From NCBI GenBank assembly GCA_012513425.1, contig JAAZCF010000032.1:1-15327 (forward strand): 15,327 nucleotides of DNA, read 5' to 3'. Source of the stretch: Bacteroidales bacterium (GTDB lineage: Bacteria; Bacteroidota; Bacteroidia; Bacteroidales; UBA932). The notes beneath the pieces were generated by a model. The model did not search any database and was not told the origin of the DNA. It saw nothing but the letters and a program-made list of their open reading frames with translations. Of this stretch, positions 6,498 to 13,909 are shown piece by piece. A program made the translations under genes and the position numbers. Numbering within the stretch: position 1 is the stretch's first letter; each line of letters starts with the position of its first letter.

Positions 6498-7574
6498 GTA
6501 ATCCAGGATTATTGAGTCCGAAATAAACAAATCCTGCTTGGCTATATAATAGCGATTCTTTGCAGGATCATACGAAAGGTTGTGCACCACTGCACCTCTC
6601 AAAAGCTCGGCATCTATACCGGCAGAGGTTCGCAGGCCAAGCATAACCTTTTCGTTGTATATATCAACATCAGAAAGCATTTCGCACTCAGGCTCTGCCC
6701 TTTCTAAATAATTAGCCAAATCAGGCTCATTCCAGCAGCGAAGTCTGCTGCCATCAAAAGAGTGAGCACCCGGGCCAAGCCCAAGATATGGCTCTCGAGT
6801 CCAATAAGAGCTGTTGTGGCGAGAATGGAAGCCTTTTTTGCAAAAGTTTGATATCTCATATTGGTCGAAACCTTTTGAGACTAAATAATTCTGCATAAAC
6901 TCATATTGAGTGCGACATATATCTTCATCACACTCTAGAAAATGACCATCTTTGCTCTGTTGCGCCAAAACACTTTCTGGGTCAACGCTTAGTTGGTAAG
7001 CAGAGATATGCTGCACCCCACTCGCCACGGCCTTCTCGAGATTATTCTTCCACTGTTCGTGGCTTAGTAAAGGAAAACCAAATATCAAATCCAGAGAAAT
7101 ATTATCAAAAAGACTTCTTAGCAAATGCAAAGCTTGCTCAGCCTGGGCGGCACTATGGCGACGATTCATCCAATTAAGATGCTCATCACAAAAAGATTGA
7201 ATACCAATGCTTACTCTGTTGACTCCGCAGGTTTTGAAAGCCTCCAGCAGTCCTTCTGAGTATTTGCTGCAAATATCGTCAGGATTCACCTCAATAGTAA
7301 ACTCTTCAACAGAACTTAAGTCATACTGCTGTGAAAGAGCAGTGAAAATTGACATAAATTGCTTCGGACTGAGGATGGAGGGAGTACCCCCTCCCATGTA
7401 TATGGTTTTAATAATTGAGCCTTTTGGCAGAAACATCCTGCGACTCTCTAACTCTTTTACCAAAGCAGCAACAAACAACTCAGTCGCGCCATTATTGCGG
7501 ATTAATTTAGAATAAAAGCCGCAATATGTGCAGAACGATTTACAAAAAGGAATGTGTATGTATATTCCAGCCAA
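6489..7574 (-). CDS. hemW: Radical SAM protein HemW (coproporphyrinogen III oxidase-like)
   Basis: A 361-residue radical SAM protein. The cluster-binding motif is C11-x3-C15-x2-C18 followed by G-F-Y, and the GGGTPSIL SAM-binding stretch is at 61-68. Others are EVNPDD at 95-100, IGIQSF at 123-128, LDLIFGFP at 161-168, YEISNF at 239-244, HNSSYW at 253-258 and GLGPGAHSF at 265-273. HemW proteins lack coproporphyrinogen oxidase activity and act as heme chaperones; the HNxxYW and GxGAHS motifs are typical of this group. The start codon is TTG, 1 base after the stop of the upstream coiled-coil gene. The second residue onward (AGIYIHIPFC) aligns with the normal N-terminus, so TTG is well supported. 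The 3' end overlaps sdhC by 9 bases tail to tail. Confidence 0.93.
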   Translation of the reverse strand: MAGIYIHIPFCKSFCTYCGFYSKLIRNNGATELFVAALVKELESRRMFLPKGSIIKTIYMGGGTPSILSPKQFMSIFTALSQQYDLSSVEEFTIEVNPDDICSKYSEGLLEAFKTCGVNRVSIGIQSFCDEHLNWMNRRHSAAQAEQALHLLRSLFDNISLDLIFGFPLLSHEQWKNNLEKAVASGVQHISAYQLSVDPESVLAQQSKDGHFLECDEDICRTQYEFMQNYLVSKGFDQYEISNFCKKGFHSRHNSSYWTREPYLGLGPGAHSFDGSRLRCWNEPDLANYLERAEPECEMLSDVDIYNEKVMLGLRTSAGIDAELLRGAVVHNLSYDPAKNRYYIAKQDLFISDSIILDYLQ

Positions 7575-7575
7575 A

Positions 7576-8442
7576 CTATTTTAGAAGAAGATCTGCAGAA
7601 CCTAACTTACCCTCTGTAGTATACGCATCAACTGTGTAAACACCTTTTGTGTATGATTGGCCACTGGCAAAATACACACTGATTTCAACTTCTTCACCCT
7701 GATAATCAACCTCGCGAGACTCAGAATATATCATTTGTTCACCATTGCAAGTAAACAATTGTTCGTCGCTGGCTGTCATAAGAATGCCATCAGGTCCTTT
7801 GACTCTGATGTATACTCTCTTGGGACCTTTTTGAGCAATAGAGTTTTCGATAAGGAACAAATCAGCACGAAGCTTAGCTGTACGGCTACTGCGATTAGTT
7901 TCTTTGGCAGACGAGTTGATGGCATGCAGAGTAACTCCGCGACCTTTGACCACAGAACCCTCAGCCACTTGGCGAGCATATTCATCTGTTGTAGTGCGAA
8001 GATTATCATATTGCATCTTGTTTTCAGCAGCCTCACGACGCGCGTCTGAAGCCTCTTGGCGCAGAGCAATATTAAGACTGTTTAATGAATCTATCTGAAC
8101 GATGTAGTTCTTCATAATAGAACGAAGAGTACCAAGCTCTTTTTCGTATTGTCTGATCTGAGCGCGATTAGTGGCTTCAGTTTTTTGAAAACGTTCAATA
8201 AGTTGATTTACCTTCTCTCTTTCTATGTCCAAATGAGCGTTAAGAGTGTCATTGGCTGTTTCCAAATCAGCATAATCATTCTGCAGAGTAATCATCTCCT
8301 GAGTAAGGTCTTCTTTTTCAATATTCAAGTCACTCACAATTTTGTTTTTGCCAATCCAAATATAAGCAAGCACTCCCGCCAACAATAGGGCGAATATAGC
8401 CAAAGCGACTACAATTTTTCTTAGTTTTTCTTCATTTTCCAT
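7576..8442 (-). CDS. Membrane-anchored coiled-coil protein of unknown function
   Basis: A 288-residue protein I cannot name. It has a short charged N-terminus, one transmembrane helix at about residues 10-30, and a long coiled coil at about 35-165 with abundant Glu, Gln, Leu and Asn in heptad-like spacing. The C-terminal part, about 170-288, looks beta-rich (alternating hydrophobic strands such as KRVYIRVKGPDGIL and EEVEISVYFA). The topology is probably N-in, with coiled coil and C-terminal domain outside the cytoplasmic membrane; this is an inference. Similar proteins occur widely as hypothetical proteins in Bacteroidales. It ends with TAG 1 base before the hemW TTG, so the pair is almost certainly one transcript with coupled translation. 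That does not reveal its role. Confidence 0.85.
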   Translation of the reverse strand: MENEEKLRKIVVALAIFALLLAGVLAYIWIGKNKIVSDLNIEKEDLTQEMITLQNDYADLETANDTLNAHLDIEREKVNQLIERFQKTEATNRAQIRQYEKELGTLRSIMKNYIVQIDSLNSLNIALRQEASDARREAAENKMQYDNLRTTTDEYARQVAEGSVVKGRGVTLHAINSSAKETNRSSRTAKLRADLFLIENSIAQKGPKRVYIRVKGPDGILMTASDEQLFTCNGEQMIYSESREVDYQGEEVEISVYFASGQSYTKGVYTVDAYTTEGKLGSADLLLK

Positions 8443-8471
8443 AATAATTTGTCCTATTATATTTAGTTAAG

Positions 8472-8479
8472 CAAAAATA
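8472..8479 (-). promoter_or_regulatory. Putative -7 element for the coiled-coil protein/hemW unit
   Basis: The minus strand reads TATTTTTG, an exact TAnnTTTG match, 29 bases upstream of the ATG at 8442. It sits 2 bases from the oppositely oriented element at 8482-8489, so the divergent promoters nearly abut. No -33 box recognised. Confidence 0.35.
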
Positions 8480-8481
8480 AT

Positions 8482-8489
8482 TAATTTTG
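8482..8489 (+). promoter_or_regulatory. Putative -7 element for the small membrane protein/DUF2007 pair
   Basis: TAATTTTG, followed by C, matches TAnnTTTG exactly, 32 bases before the ATG at 8522 in the 79-base divergent spacer. No convincing -33 TTTG. Confidence 0.4.
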
Positions 8490-8521
8490 CGATATAAATA
8501 TAACTCAAAAATCATTCCATC

Positions 8522-8998
8522 ATGAAATATCTCATCAGATCTACCAAATATCTAATATATTTTGCATTAGTATTTTGCATTCTTGTTGCCATTATCTGCG
8601 TGGTAATGAAGCACCCTATCTCACAATTCACCAGCCTGTTTGCTGCAGGTTCCATATGGCGTATTTTATTGTTGTTCGTAGGTGTCTCGGCTTTATATCC
8701 ATTGCTTGGCTACCGCAAACAGCACATTGCTCTTGATGGTCCATTCAGTGATTATCGCCAGATTATCATTAAAGCCATGGAAGATGCAGAATATAAGTTA
8801 GATAGCGAAGATGACAAGCAAATGGTATTCCGCCATACAAAATGTTATATCCGCGCATCAAGGATGTGGGAAGATTCTATAACATTCTACAAAGATGAAG
8901 AAAACGTGCTAGTTGACGGACCTTTCAGAGACAGCACTAGACTTATTGGAGCAATCTACTACAATTATCGCATGAATAATCCTAAAGAAAACGAATAA
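8522..8998 (+). CDS. Small membrane protein of unknown function
   Basis: A 158-residue protein without a recognisable named family. Two hydrophobic helices lie at about residues 11-30 and 44-63 with a short periplasmic-looking loop, followed by a soluble C-terminal domain of about 90 residues. That domain contains DGPFSDYRQIIIKAMEDA and, later, a second DGPFRDS motif. The two D-G-P-F-x-D copies, about 55 residues apart, may mark matching turns in the domain. The gene ends 1 base before the DUF2007 gene, so the two are co-transcribed and possibly work together. Its companion suggests only a sensing or regulatory context; I infer no function. Confidence 0.82.
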   Translation: MKYLIRSTKYLIYFALVFCILVAIICVVMKHPISQFTSLFAAGSIWRILLLFVGVSALYPLLGYRKQHIALDGPFSDYRQIIIKAMEDAEYKLDSEDDKQMVFRHTKCYIRASRMWEDSITFYKDEENVLVDGPFRDSTRLIGAIYYNYRMNNPKENE

Positions 8999-8999
8999 T

Positions 9000-9215
9000 A
9001 TGAAGATAGTTGCAACTTATTCCGACCCTTATACCGCACATATAGTACAGGGAATGCTGGAAAGTGAAGGCATTATGTGCGAAGTGATGAATGAAAACTC
9101 TGTCTACCGTGGCTTAAGCGGCATTATCGAAGGCTTTGATATCAGGCTTATGGTCAATGATGAGGATTACGAGCGTGCCAAGAGCATCTTGGCTGCCACA
9201 GAGAGTTGTGAGTAA
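9000..9215 (+). CDS. DUF2007 domain protein (putative signal-transducing protein)
   Basis: A 71-residue protein made up almost entirely of one DUF2007 domain (PF09413). The pattern is a starting beta strand (KIVATYSDPYTAHIVQGMLE), a helix whose L-E-S-E-G-I-x-C turn leads to a second strand, and the closing V-x-D-E-D-Y-E-R-A-K-x-I-L helix near residues 52-65. The family has a ferredoxin-like, ACT/PII-like fold and no firmly established role. It follows the small membrane protein gene by 1 base. Its last 49 bases overlap the convergent DUF3109 gene, so both conserved C-termini are encoded by the same DNA on opposite strands. Confidence 0.85.
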   Translation: MKIVATYSDPYTAHIVQGMLESEGIMCEVMNENSVYRGLSGIIEGFDIRLMVNDEDYERAKSILAATESCE

Positions 9216-9808
9216 AAGTCCTCTCCAAAAGCAGCTATTAAAGGCTGCTCCAAGAACTGATAAACTCTGATCCCATCTTTTTTACCTTTTTCAAAAGCAT
9301 CTTTACAAATCTCCCACTGATGCAGATTTAAGGCTTTGGTGTCATTAGAAAACTGCGACACTCTGATTGGATATAATCTGCAAGAAATAGGTTTGACAAA
9401 GCTGCATTCTCCTTTGTTGTAGGCTTTTTCTATGGAGCAAAGGCAACCACAAGACTCAAAACAAGCATATGCGCATGGCTGGTCTGCTGCATCTCCCAAG
9501 CAACCCCCTTCAGCAGGGTCCAAATCATAACTGACATTCTTCATCAGAGGAGTGACTATGTCTCCATCTCTATCAATTTTAAAAAAACCTGTTTTTGTCA
9601 CACGCTTTCTGCCCTCTTCGCACATCAGGCGACTGATTGCAGAATAATTATTCTCTATCTGCGCATCTTCACCAGCTTCCATTGGAGCTCCGCTATCGCC
9701 TATCACACAGCAAACCCCTTTGCATTTTTGATAATCGCAGCAAAAATATTCAGTAATAATTGATGAAGAAACAAGGATATCTCCAATTTGGATAATGTCA
9801 GAATGCAT
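9167..9808 (-). CDS. Cysteine-rich DUF3109 family protein
   Basis: A 213-residue protein of the DUF3109 family (PF11307), related in cysteine pattern to YkgJ-type metal-cluster proteins. The family start (IQIGDILVS), the C-D-x-x-x-C-K-G-x-C-C block (residues 24-34), G-D-x-G-A-P (37-42), DRDGDIVTP (79-87), PISCRLYPIRV (140-150), W-E-I-C-K (165-169) and the C-terminal FLEQPLIAAFGEDFY are all present. Fifteen cysteines are visible, which suggests an Fe-S cluster or zinc; this is inference. Compared with my recollection of typical members (about 190 residues) there is extra sequence at about 93-122 rich in Cys, Gly and Ala. Its function is not known. The 3' end overlaps the DUF2007 gene by 49 bases. 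Confidence 0.87.
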   Translation of the reverse strand: MHSDIIQIGDILVSSSIITEYFCCDYQKCKGVCCVIGDSGAPMEAGEDAQIENNYSAISRLMCEEGRKRVTKTGFFKIDRDGDIVTPLMKNVSYDLDPAEGGCLGDAADQPCAYACFESCGCLCSIEKAYNKGECSFVKPISCRLYPIRVSQFSNDTKALNLHQWEICKDAFEKGKKDGIRVYQFLEQPLIAAFGEDFYSQLSVAAKMLLARS

Positions 9809-9820
9809 CCTAGTAATATT

Positions 9821-9850
9821 TTTGCAAATATACTTTTTTTCTTAATTTTG
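9821..9850 (+). promoter_or_regulatory. Promoter of the TPR protein/U32 operon (-33 and -7 elements)
   Basis: TTTG at 9821-9824 and TAATTTTG at 9843-9850 are separated by 18 bases, close to the Bacteroidota sigma-ABfr consensus TTTG-N19-TAnnTTTG. This is the best full promoter in the window. The leader to the ATG at 9894 would be about 40 bases and AT-rich. The -33 box forms part of the palindrome TTTGCAAA, shared with the opposing DUF3109 promoter. Confidence 0.6.
9825..9832 (-). promoter_or_regulatory. Putative -7 element for the DUF3109 gene
   Basis: The minus strand reads TATATTTG, an exact TAnnTTTG match, 16 bases before the ATG at 9808. It lies within the spacer of the opposing TPR-protein promoter, next to its -33 box. 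No -33 TTTG on this strand at normal spacing. Confidence 0.4.
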
Positions 9851-9893
9851 CACATAAGACGAATTTTAACTAAATGATATATATATAATTGCT

Positions 9894-10835
9894 ATGAAGA
9901 AATTTTTCGTATCCTTATTTGTGGCTGCCCTTACAAGTGGATTTGCTTTGGCTCAAGATTTAGAGTCTGTCACCAACGCATACAACGCAGCAGCCTCTGC
10001 TCTTAATGGTGGCGACAATAAAGCCGTACTCGCCCAGTTTGAATCAGCTCTTGAATCGGCAAATGTTCTCGGCGGTGATGGTATGGACATCGCAAAAAAT
10101 TGTAAAGAAGTAATTCCTCAACTATATCTTCGCATAGGTAAAACTGCTGCAGAATCAAAAAGTTTTGATGACGCTATTGCTGCTTTCAAATCAGCTGCAG
10201 CAAAAGCTGAAGAATTTGCGAACAATGCTGATGTCATCAGCGAAGTTTCCTCTCTTGTTCCTCAAATGCTTAATGCTAAAGCCGGAGCTCTTTTGAATGC
10301 CAAAAATTATGCAGAAGCTGTTACAGCATACAAAGCAGTTCTTGAAGCAGATCCTGAGAATGGCACTGCTTTACTTAGACTAGGAATGGCTCTTGCTGCA
10401 GACAATAAAGTAGATGAAGCTATTGAGCCTCTAAAAAAATCTATGGAATTTGGACAGGAAGCAAATGCTAAGAAACAACTCGCAAACATTTATCTCAAAA
10501 ATGCAGTAGCTTGCCAAAAAGAAAAAGACATGAAAGGCATGCTAGAAAATGCTCAGCTATCTGTTGAAAACAATGATAGTGCCAACGCACAAAAGATTAT
10601 CGGTATTGCAGCGCTCAGCTTGAAACAAAACCAAATTGCAGCAGATGCTTTTGAAGCTTATCTTGCTCTTTCTCCTAAGGCCTCTGACAAAGCTCAGATT
10701 ATTTACCAACTTGGTACTGCTCTTATGGGTGCAGGCAACAATAGCAAAGCTTGCGGTTATTTTCAACAACTAAAAGCTGATGCTAAATGGGGCGAGGCTG
10801 CCACATATTACATCACTACTCTAAAATGCAACTAA
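9894..10835 (+). CDS. Exported tetratricopeptide-repeat protein
   Basis: A 313-residue protein with a clear signal peptide (KK, then a hydrophobic stretch and an A-L-A cleavage site near residue 20), so it is probably periplasmic. The rest is helical and alanine-rich, with several TPR units. The clearest are at about residues 130-185 (G-A-L-L-N-A-K-N-Y-A-E-A, A-Y-K-A-V-L-E-A-D-P-E-N, then A-L-L-R-L-G-M-A-L) and at the end (IYQLGTALMGAGN). TPRs are protein-protein scaffolds; no enzymatic motif is seen and the partner is unknown. Similar proteins are common in Bacteroidales. It has the strongest promoter in the window. Its TAA overlaps the ATG of the following U32 gene (TAATG), which implies coupled translation. 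Confidence 0.9.
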   Translation: MKKFFVSLFVAALTSGFALAQDLESVTNAYNAAASALNGGDNKAVLAQFESALESANVLGGDGMDIAKNCKEVIPQLYLRIGKTAAESKSFDDAIAAFKSAAAKAEEFANNADVISEVSSLVPQMLNAKAGALLNAKNYAEAVTAYKAVLEADPENGTALLRLGMALAADNKVDEAIEPLKKSMEFGQEANAKKQLANIYLKNAVACQKEKDMKGMLENAQLSVENNDSANAQKIIGIAALSLKQNQIAADAFEAYLALSPKASDKAQIIYQLGTALMGAGNNSKACGYFQQLKADAKWGEAATYYITTLKCN

Positions 10836-12559
10836 TGCAGTTAGAGCTCTTAGCTCCTGCAAAAAATAAAGACATCGGCATTGCGGCAATAGACTGCGGT
10901 GCCGATGCCATATATATCGCTGGACCAATGTTTGGTGCAAGAGAGGCGGCAAGCAATTCTATTGAAGATATTGCTCAGCTGGCTGAGTATGCACATAAAT
11001 TCAATGCAAAAGTATATGCAACAGTCAACACTTTGCTATATGAGGATGAAATTCAGCAAGCAGTAAATCTTATTTGGCAACTATACCAAGCCGGCATTGA
11101 CGCGGTGCTGGTGCAAGACTATCAGCTGTTATCTGAAGACCTGCCTCCTATTGAGCTTCATGCTTCTACTCAAGCCGTGTGCCGCACTCCCCAACAAGCA
11201 AAAGCCCTTGAAGCCCTTGGATTTAAAAGGTTGGTACTTGAACGACAGCTCTCTTTGGACCAAATTGCTGATATCAGAGCTGCCGTCAATTGCGAACTTG
11301 AATTCTTTGTGCATGGAGCATTGTGTATGTGTTACAGCGGCGAATGTTTCCTCAGCGAAGAGATCACAGGTCGCAGTGCCAATCGCGGAGCCTGTATTCA
11401 AGCCTGCCGAAGTCAATACGATTTGACTGATGCCTCTGGCCAAACAATCATAAGTAACTATCCTTTGCTTTCGCTGAAAGATTATAGACTCGATGATGAT
11501 ATTACCCAACTTGCAAAAGCAGGTATTTGTTCTTTTAAAATTGAGGGAAGATTGAAAAATGAGAGCTATGTACGCAATGTGGTAAGGCATTATAGCAAAA
11601 CATTGGACAGCTTTATTGATAATAATCTGCAGGATTGCAGAGCCAGTGCGGGTAAGTCTTCAGGAGGATTTGAACCTCAGATAGATGCAACTTTCAACCG
11701 AGGATACACTAGTTTGTTTCTCAATGGCAAAAAAGAACTTTGGCTCTCTGGAGATACAACCAGATCTATTGGCGAATATGTTGGTAAAATTGCCCAGCTT
11801 GATAAAACATCTATTGTTTTGGATGGCAATGCAACTATTCACAACGGAGATGGGTTCTGCGCAGTAAATGAGTATGGAGAACAAATAGGTTTCAGAGTTG
11901 ATGTATGCAATGGGTCATTGATTAGCCTTAAAAGCACAAGCGGACTAAAAAAAGGTCAACAGATCTTCCGAAATTATAATATTGCTTTTGAAAAAGAAAT
12001 CAAAACAAATATTCCTGTACGTCTTATTGATGCAACTATTGATTTCCGATCAAAATCTATTACAGCAAGCTGCTCTGATGGAATAACAGTAAGCATGGAT
12101 ATAACTGAAGATTATCCTCCCGCAAGAAATATTGCGACTGCTGTTGAAGGAATTCGTCATCAACTCAGCAAGAAAGCCGGAGTCTATTGTTTCCAAATTG
12201 GCAGTATTGATGACATAGATGTTCGTTTTTACCCGGCTTCTGCCCTAAATAGTTTTCGGCGTACATTGGCAGAGCTTCTCAACAATGAAAGAGCCAAAAG
12301 ACAACAATACCTTAGAGTGCCATTTATAAAAACAAATGCTCCTTTACCGCCACAAAGAAGAAAGGCCGAAAAAGAGGTAATGCGCAGCAAATACTGCATA
12401 AAGAATGAGCTTGGACTATGTCATAAATATGGAATACCCCTCGATAAGAGACTGGTGGGAGTAACGATACAAGAACCTTTGTATTTGATAAATAATGGGC
12501 TCAAGCTTGGCCTTCAATTTGACTGCACTCAATGCGAAATGTCTGTTATTATCTTTTAA
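10835..12559 (+). CDS. U32 family peptidase-like protein (RlhA/TrhP group)
   Basis: A 574-residue protein of the U32 family (COG0826), historically called collagenase-like peptidases. Named E. coli members RlhA and TrhP instead take part in prephenate-dependent hydroxylation of cytidine in 23S rRNA or uridine in tRNA and need an Fe-S cluster. Visible signatures: ELLAPAKN at residues 4-11, the G-A-D-A-[IV]-Y-I segment (22-28), FVHGALCMCYSGEC (158-171), N-R-G-A-C-x-Q-x-C-R (183-192) and SFKIEGRL (233-240). A C-terminal module ends with C521, C529, C564 and C567. The cysteines at 164, 166, 171, 187 and 191 include the likely cluster ligands. The two-part layout is closest to RlhA/YdcP, though the protein is shorter than E. 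coli's. I chose the ATG at 10835 because it forms TAATG with the preceding gene and matches the family's N-terminus; 10826 is possible. An earlier in-frame ATG (10787) would overlap the TPR gene. Confidence 0.9.
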   Translation: MQLELLAPAKNKDIGIAAIDCGADAIYIAGPMFGAREAASNSIEDIAQLAEYAHKFNAKVYATVNTLLYEDEIQQAVNLIWQLYQAGIDAVLVQDYQLLSEDLPPIELHASTQAVCRTPQQAKALEALGFKRLVLERQLSLDQIADIRAAVNCELEFFVHGALCMCYSGECFLSEEITGRSANRGACIQACRSQYDLTDASGQTIISNYPLLSLKDYRLDDDITQLAKAGICSFKIEGRLKNESYVRNVVRHYSKTLDSFIDNNLQDCRASAGKSSGGFEPQIDATFNRGYTSLFLNGKKELWLSGDTTRSIGEYVGKIAQLDKTSIVLDGNATIHNGDGFCAVNEYGEQIGFRVDVCNGSLISLKSTSGLKKGQQIFRNYNIAFEKEIKTNIPVRLIDATIDFRSKSITASCSDGITVSMDITEDYPPARNIATAVEGIRHQLSKKAGVYCFQIGSIDDIDVRFYPASALNSFRRTLAELLNNERAKRQQYLRVPFIKTNAPLPPQRRKAEKEVMRSKYCIKNELGLCHKYGIPLDKRLVGVTIQEPLYLINNGLKLGLQFDCTQCEMSVIIF

Positions 12560-12571
12560 ACTTTTTTTTAT

Positions 12572-12579
12572 TAAATTTG
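12572..12579 (+). promoter_or_regulatory. Putative -7 promoter element for pyrH-frr-holB
   Basis: TAAATTTG is an exact TAnnTTTG match in the 50-base gap before pyrH, 30 bases upstream of its ATG. No -33 TTTG at standard spacing. A run of seven Ts just upstream (12563-12569) has no strong hairpin before it, so I do not call a terminator for the U32 gene. Confidence 0.4.
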
Positions 12580-12609
12580 TTTGTTAAACAGAAGAATTTT
12601 TAAAACAAT

Positions 12610-13323
12610 ATGAAATATAACAGAATTTTGCTGAAGCTTAGCGGAGAAGCTCTTGGAGGCCCTGATGGACAAGGTATTGACGAAGAAGTAATGGCTCGTT
12701 ATGCTACTCAGATAGCTTCGGTTGTGCGCAGTGGAGTGCAAGTCGCTATTGTTATTGGTGGAGGCAATATTTTCCGCGGTTTGTCCGGCACCCAAAAAGG
12801 GTTTGACCGCGCCAGAGGAGATCAGATGGGTATGTTAGCAACAGTCATCAATAGTATTGGCCTATCTCTGGCTATAAAAAAAGAAGGCATTGAGTCTGAA
12901 GTATTCACAGCCACTCCAATGGAGCCTATTGGCAGTTATTATGTTAGAGACAAGGTTGTCTCTTTGCTTCAAAGAGGTGGAGTAGCTTTGATAGGAGGAG
13001 GCACAGGCAATCCATTCTTCACCACAGACTCAGCAGCAGCTCTCAGAGCTTGTGAAATCGGAGCAGATGCTTTACTGAAAGGAACCAAAGTTGATGGTGT
13101 GTATAATAGCGACCCAATGAAGAATCCGGATGCCAAGAAATACGAAGCGATATCATTTGATAAAGCTTTGGTTGACAATTTGAAAGTAATGGACAGTACT
13201 GCATTCACAATGTGCCGCGAGAATAATGTTCCAATTGTTGTGTTTAACATGAACAAAGTAGGCGATCTTGAGGCCTTGGTCGTTGAAGGAAAGAAAATCG
13301 GAACTATTGTTAGTAATAAATAA
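12610..13323 (+). CDS. pyrH: Uridylate (UMP) kinase
   Basis: A complete 237-residue bacterial UMP kinase of the amino acid kinase fold. It makes UDP from UMP with ATP in the cytosol and is normally allosterically controlled by UTP and GTP. Motifs: KLSGEALGG at residues 9-17 (phosphate-binding loop), GGGNIFRG at 50-57, RGDQMGMLATVIN at 69-81 (UMP binding), GGGTGNPFFTTDSAAA at 129-144 and KGTKVDGVYNSDP at 157-169 (ATP site). The ATG at 12610 gives the family N-terminus. It is followed 15 bases later by frr, the usual bacterial order. The elongation factor Ts gene that precedes pyrH in many bacteria is absent; a U32 gene is there instead. Confidence 0.98.
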   Translation: MKYNRILLKLSGEALGGPDGQGIDEEVMARYATQIASVVRSGVQVAIVIGGGNIFRGLSGTQKGFDRARGDQMGMLATVINSIGLSLAIKKEGIESEVFTATPMEPIGSYYVRDKVVSLLQRGGVALIGGGTGNPFFTTDSAAALRACEIGADALLKGTKVDGVYNSDPMKNPDAKKYEAISFDKALVDNLKVMDSTAFTMCRENNVPIVVFNMNKVGDLEALVVEGKKIGTIVSNK

Positions 13324-13338
13324 TAAAAATATAAAGCT

Positions 13339-13902
13339 ATGATAGAAAAATCAAAAGCAGTCATTGAAGATAGCAAAAAGAAAATGCAAGATGCAGTAGA
13401 CTATCTTGATGAAGAATTGAGAACATATCGTGCCGGAAAAGCCAACCCTGCAGTGTTTAGTAGTGTATTGGTAAACTACTATGGGAACATGACTCCTATA
13501 CCTCAAGTTGCAAGTGTTACTGTTCCTGACGCAAAGACAATGATGATTCAACCTTGGGAAAGGAACATGATTGCTCCTATTGAGAAGGCCATTATGGACG
13601 CGAACCTTGGCTTTACCCCTCAAAATAATGGTGAAACCATCCGTATCAACATTCCTGCTCTTACTGAAGAACGTCGTCGCGAACTCGTTAAAAAATCAAA
13701 AACTTCCGGTGAGACTGCAAAGGTTAGTATCCGCAATGTGCGTCGCGATGCTATTAATGTCTTGAAGAAGCTCCAAAAAGATGGTCTTCCTGAAGACGCC
13801 GAAAAAGACTGTGAAGATACTTTGCAAAAAGAAACTGATGCTTTCATTAAAAAAGTTGATGATTTGCTCATTGCAAAAGAAAAAGAAATAATGACTGTAT
13901 AA
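13339..13902 (+). CDS. frr: Ribosome recycling factor
   Basis: A full-length 187-residue ribosome recycling factor, which with EF-G splits the post-termination ribosome into subunits. The three-helix/β-α-β layout is visible. It has an N-terminal helix (residues 1-28), then RTYRAGKANP (28-37, the conserved R-[AT]-G-[KR]-A-x-P loop), the small second domain with V-x-V-P-D-A-K-T-M-M-I-Q-P-W near 61-74, and I-N-I-P-A-L-T-E-E-R-R near 104-114. A long C-terminal helical pair carries R-N-V-R-R-D-A at about 132-138. It lies 15 bases after pyrH and 7 bases before holB, so the three genes form one operon. Ends in TAA. Confidence 0.98.
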   Translation: MIEKSKAVIEDSKKKMQDAVDYLDEELRTYRAGKANPAVFSSVLVNYYGNMTPIPQVASVTVPDAKTMMIQPWERNMIAPIEKAIMDANLGFTPQNNGETIRINIPALTEERRRELVKKSKTSGETAKVSIRNVRRDAINVLKKLQKDGLPEDAEKDCEDTLQKETDAFIKKVDDLLIAKEKEIMTV

Positions 13903-13909
13903 ACATAAA

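Noticed and set aside
9876..9888. AT dinucleotide run in the TPR leader as a repeat element
   Set aside because: It is too short and expected in AT-rich intergenic DNA.
10787..10834. Upstream ATG (10787) as the start of the U32 gene
   Set aside because: It would add 16 unrelated residues and overlap the TPR gene by 49 bases. The ATG at 10835 gives the family N-terminus and a TAATG junction.
12563..12569. T run after the U32 gene as a terminator
   Set aside because: No stable hairpin precedes it, so there is no support beyond the T tract.
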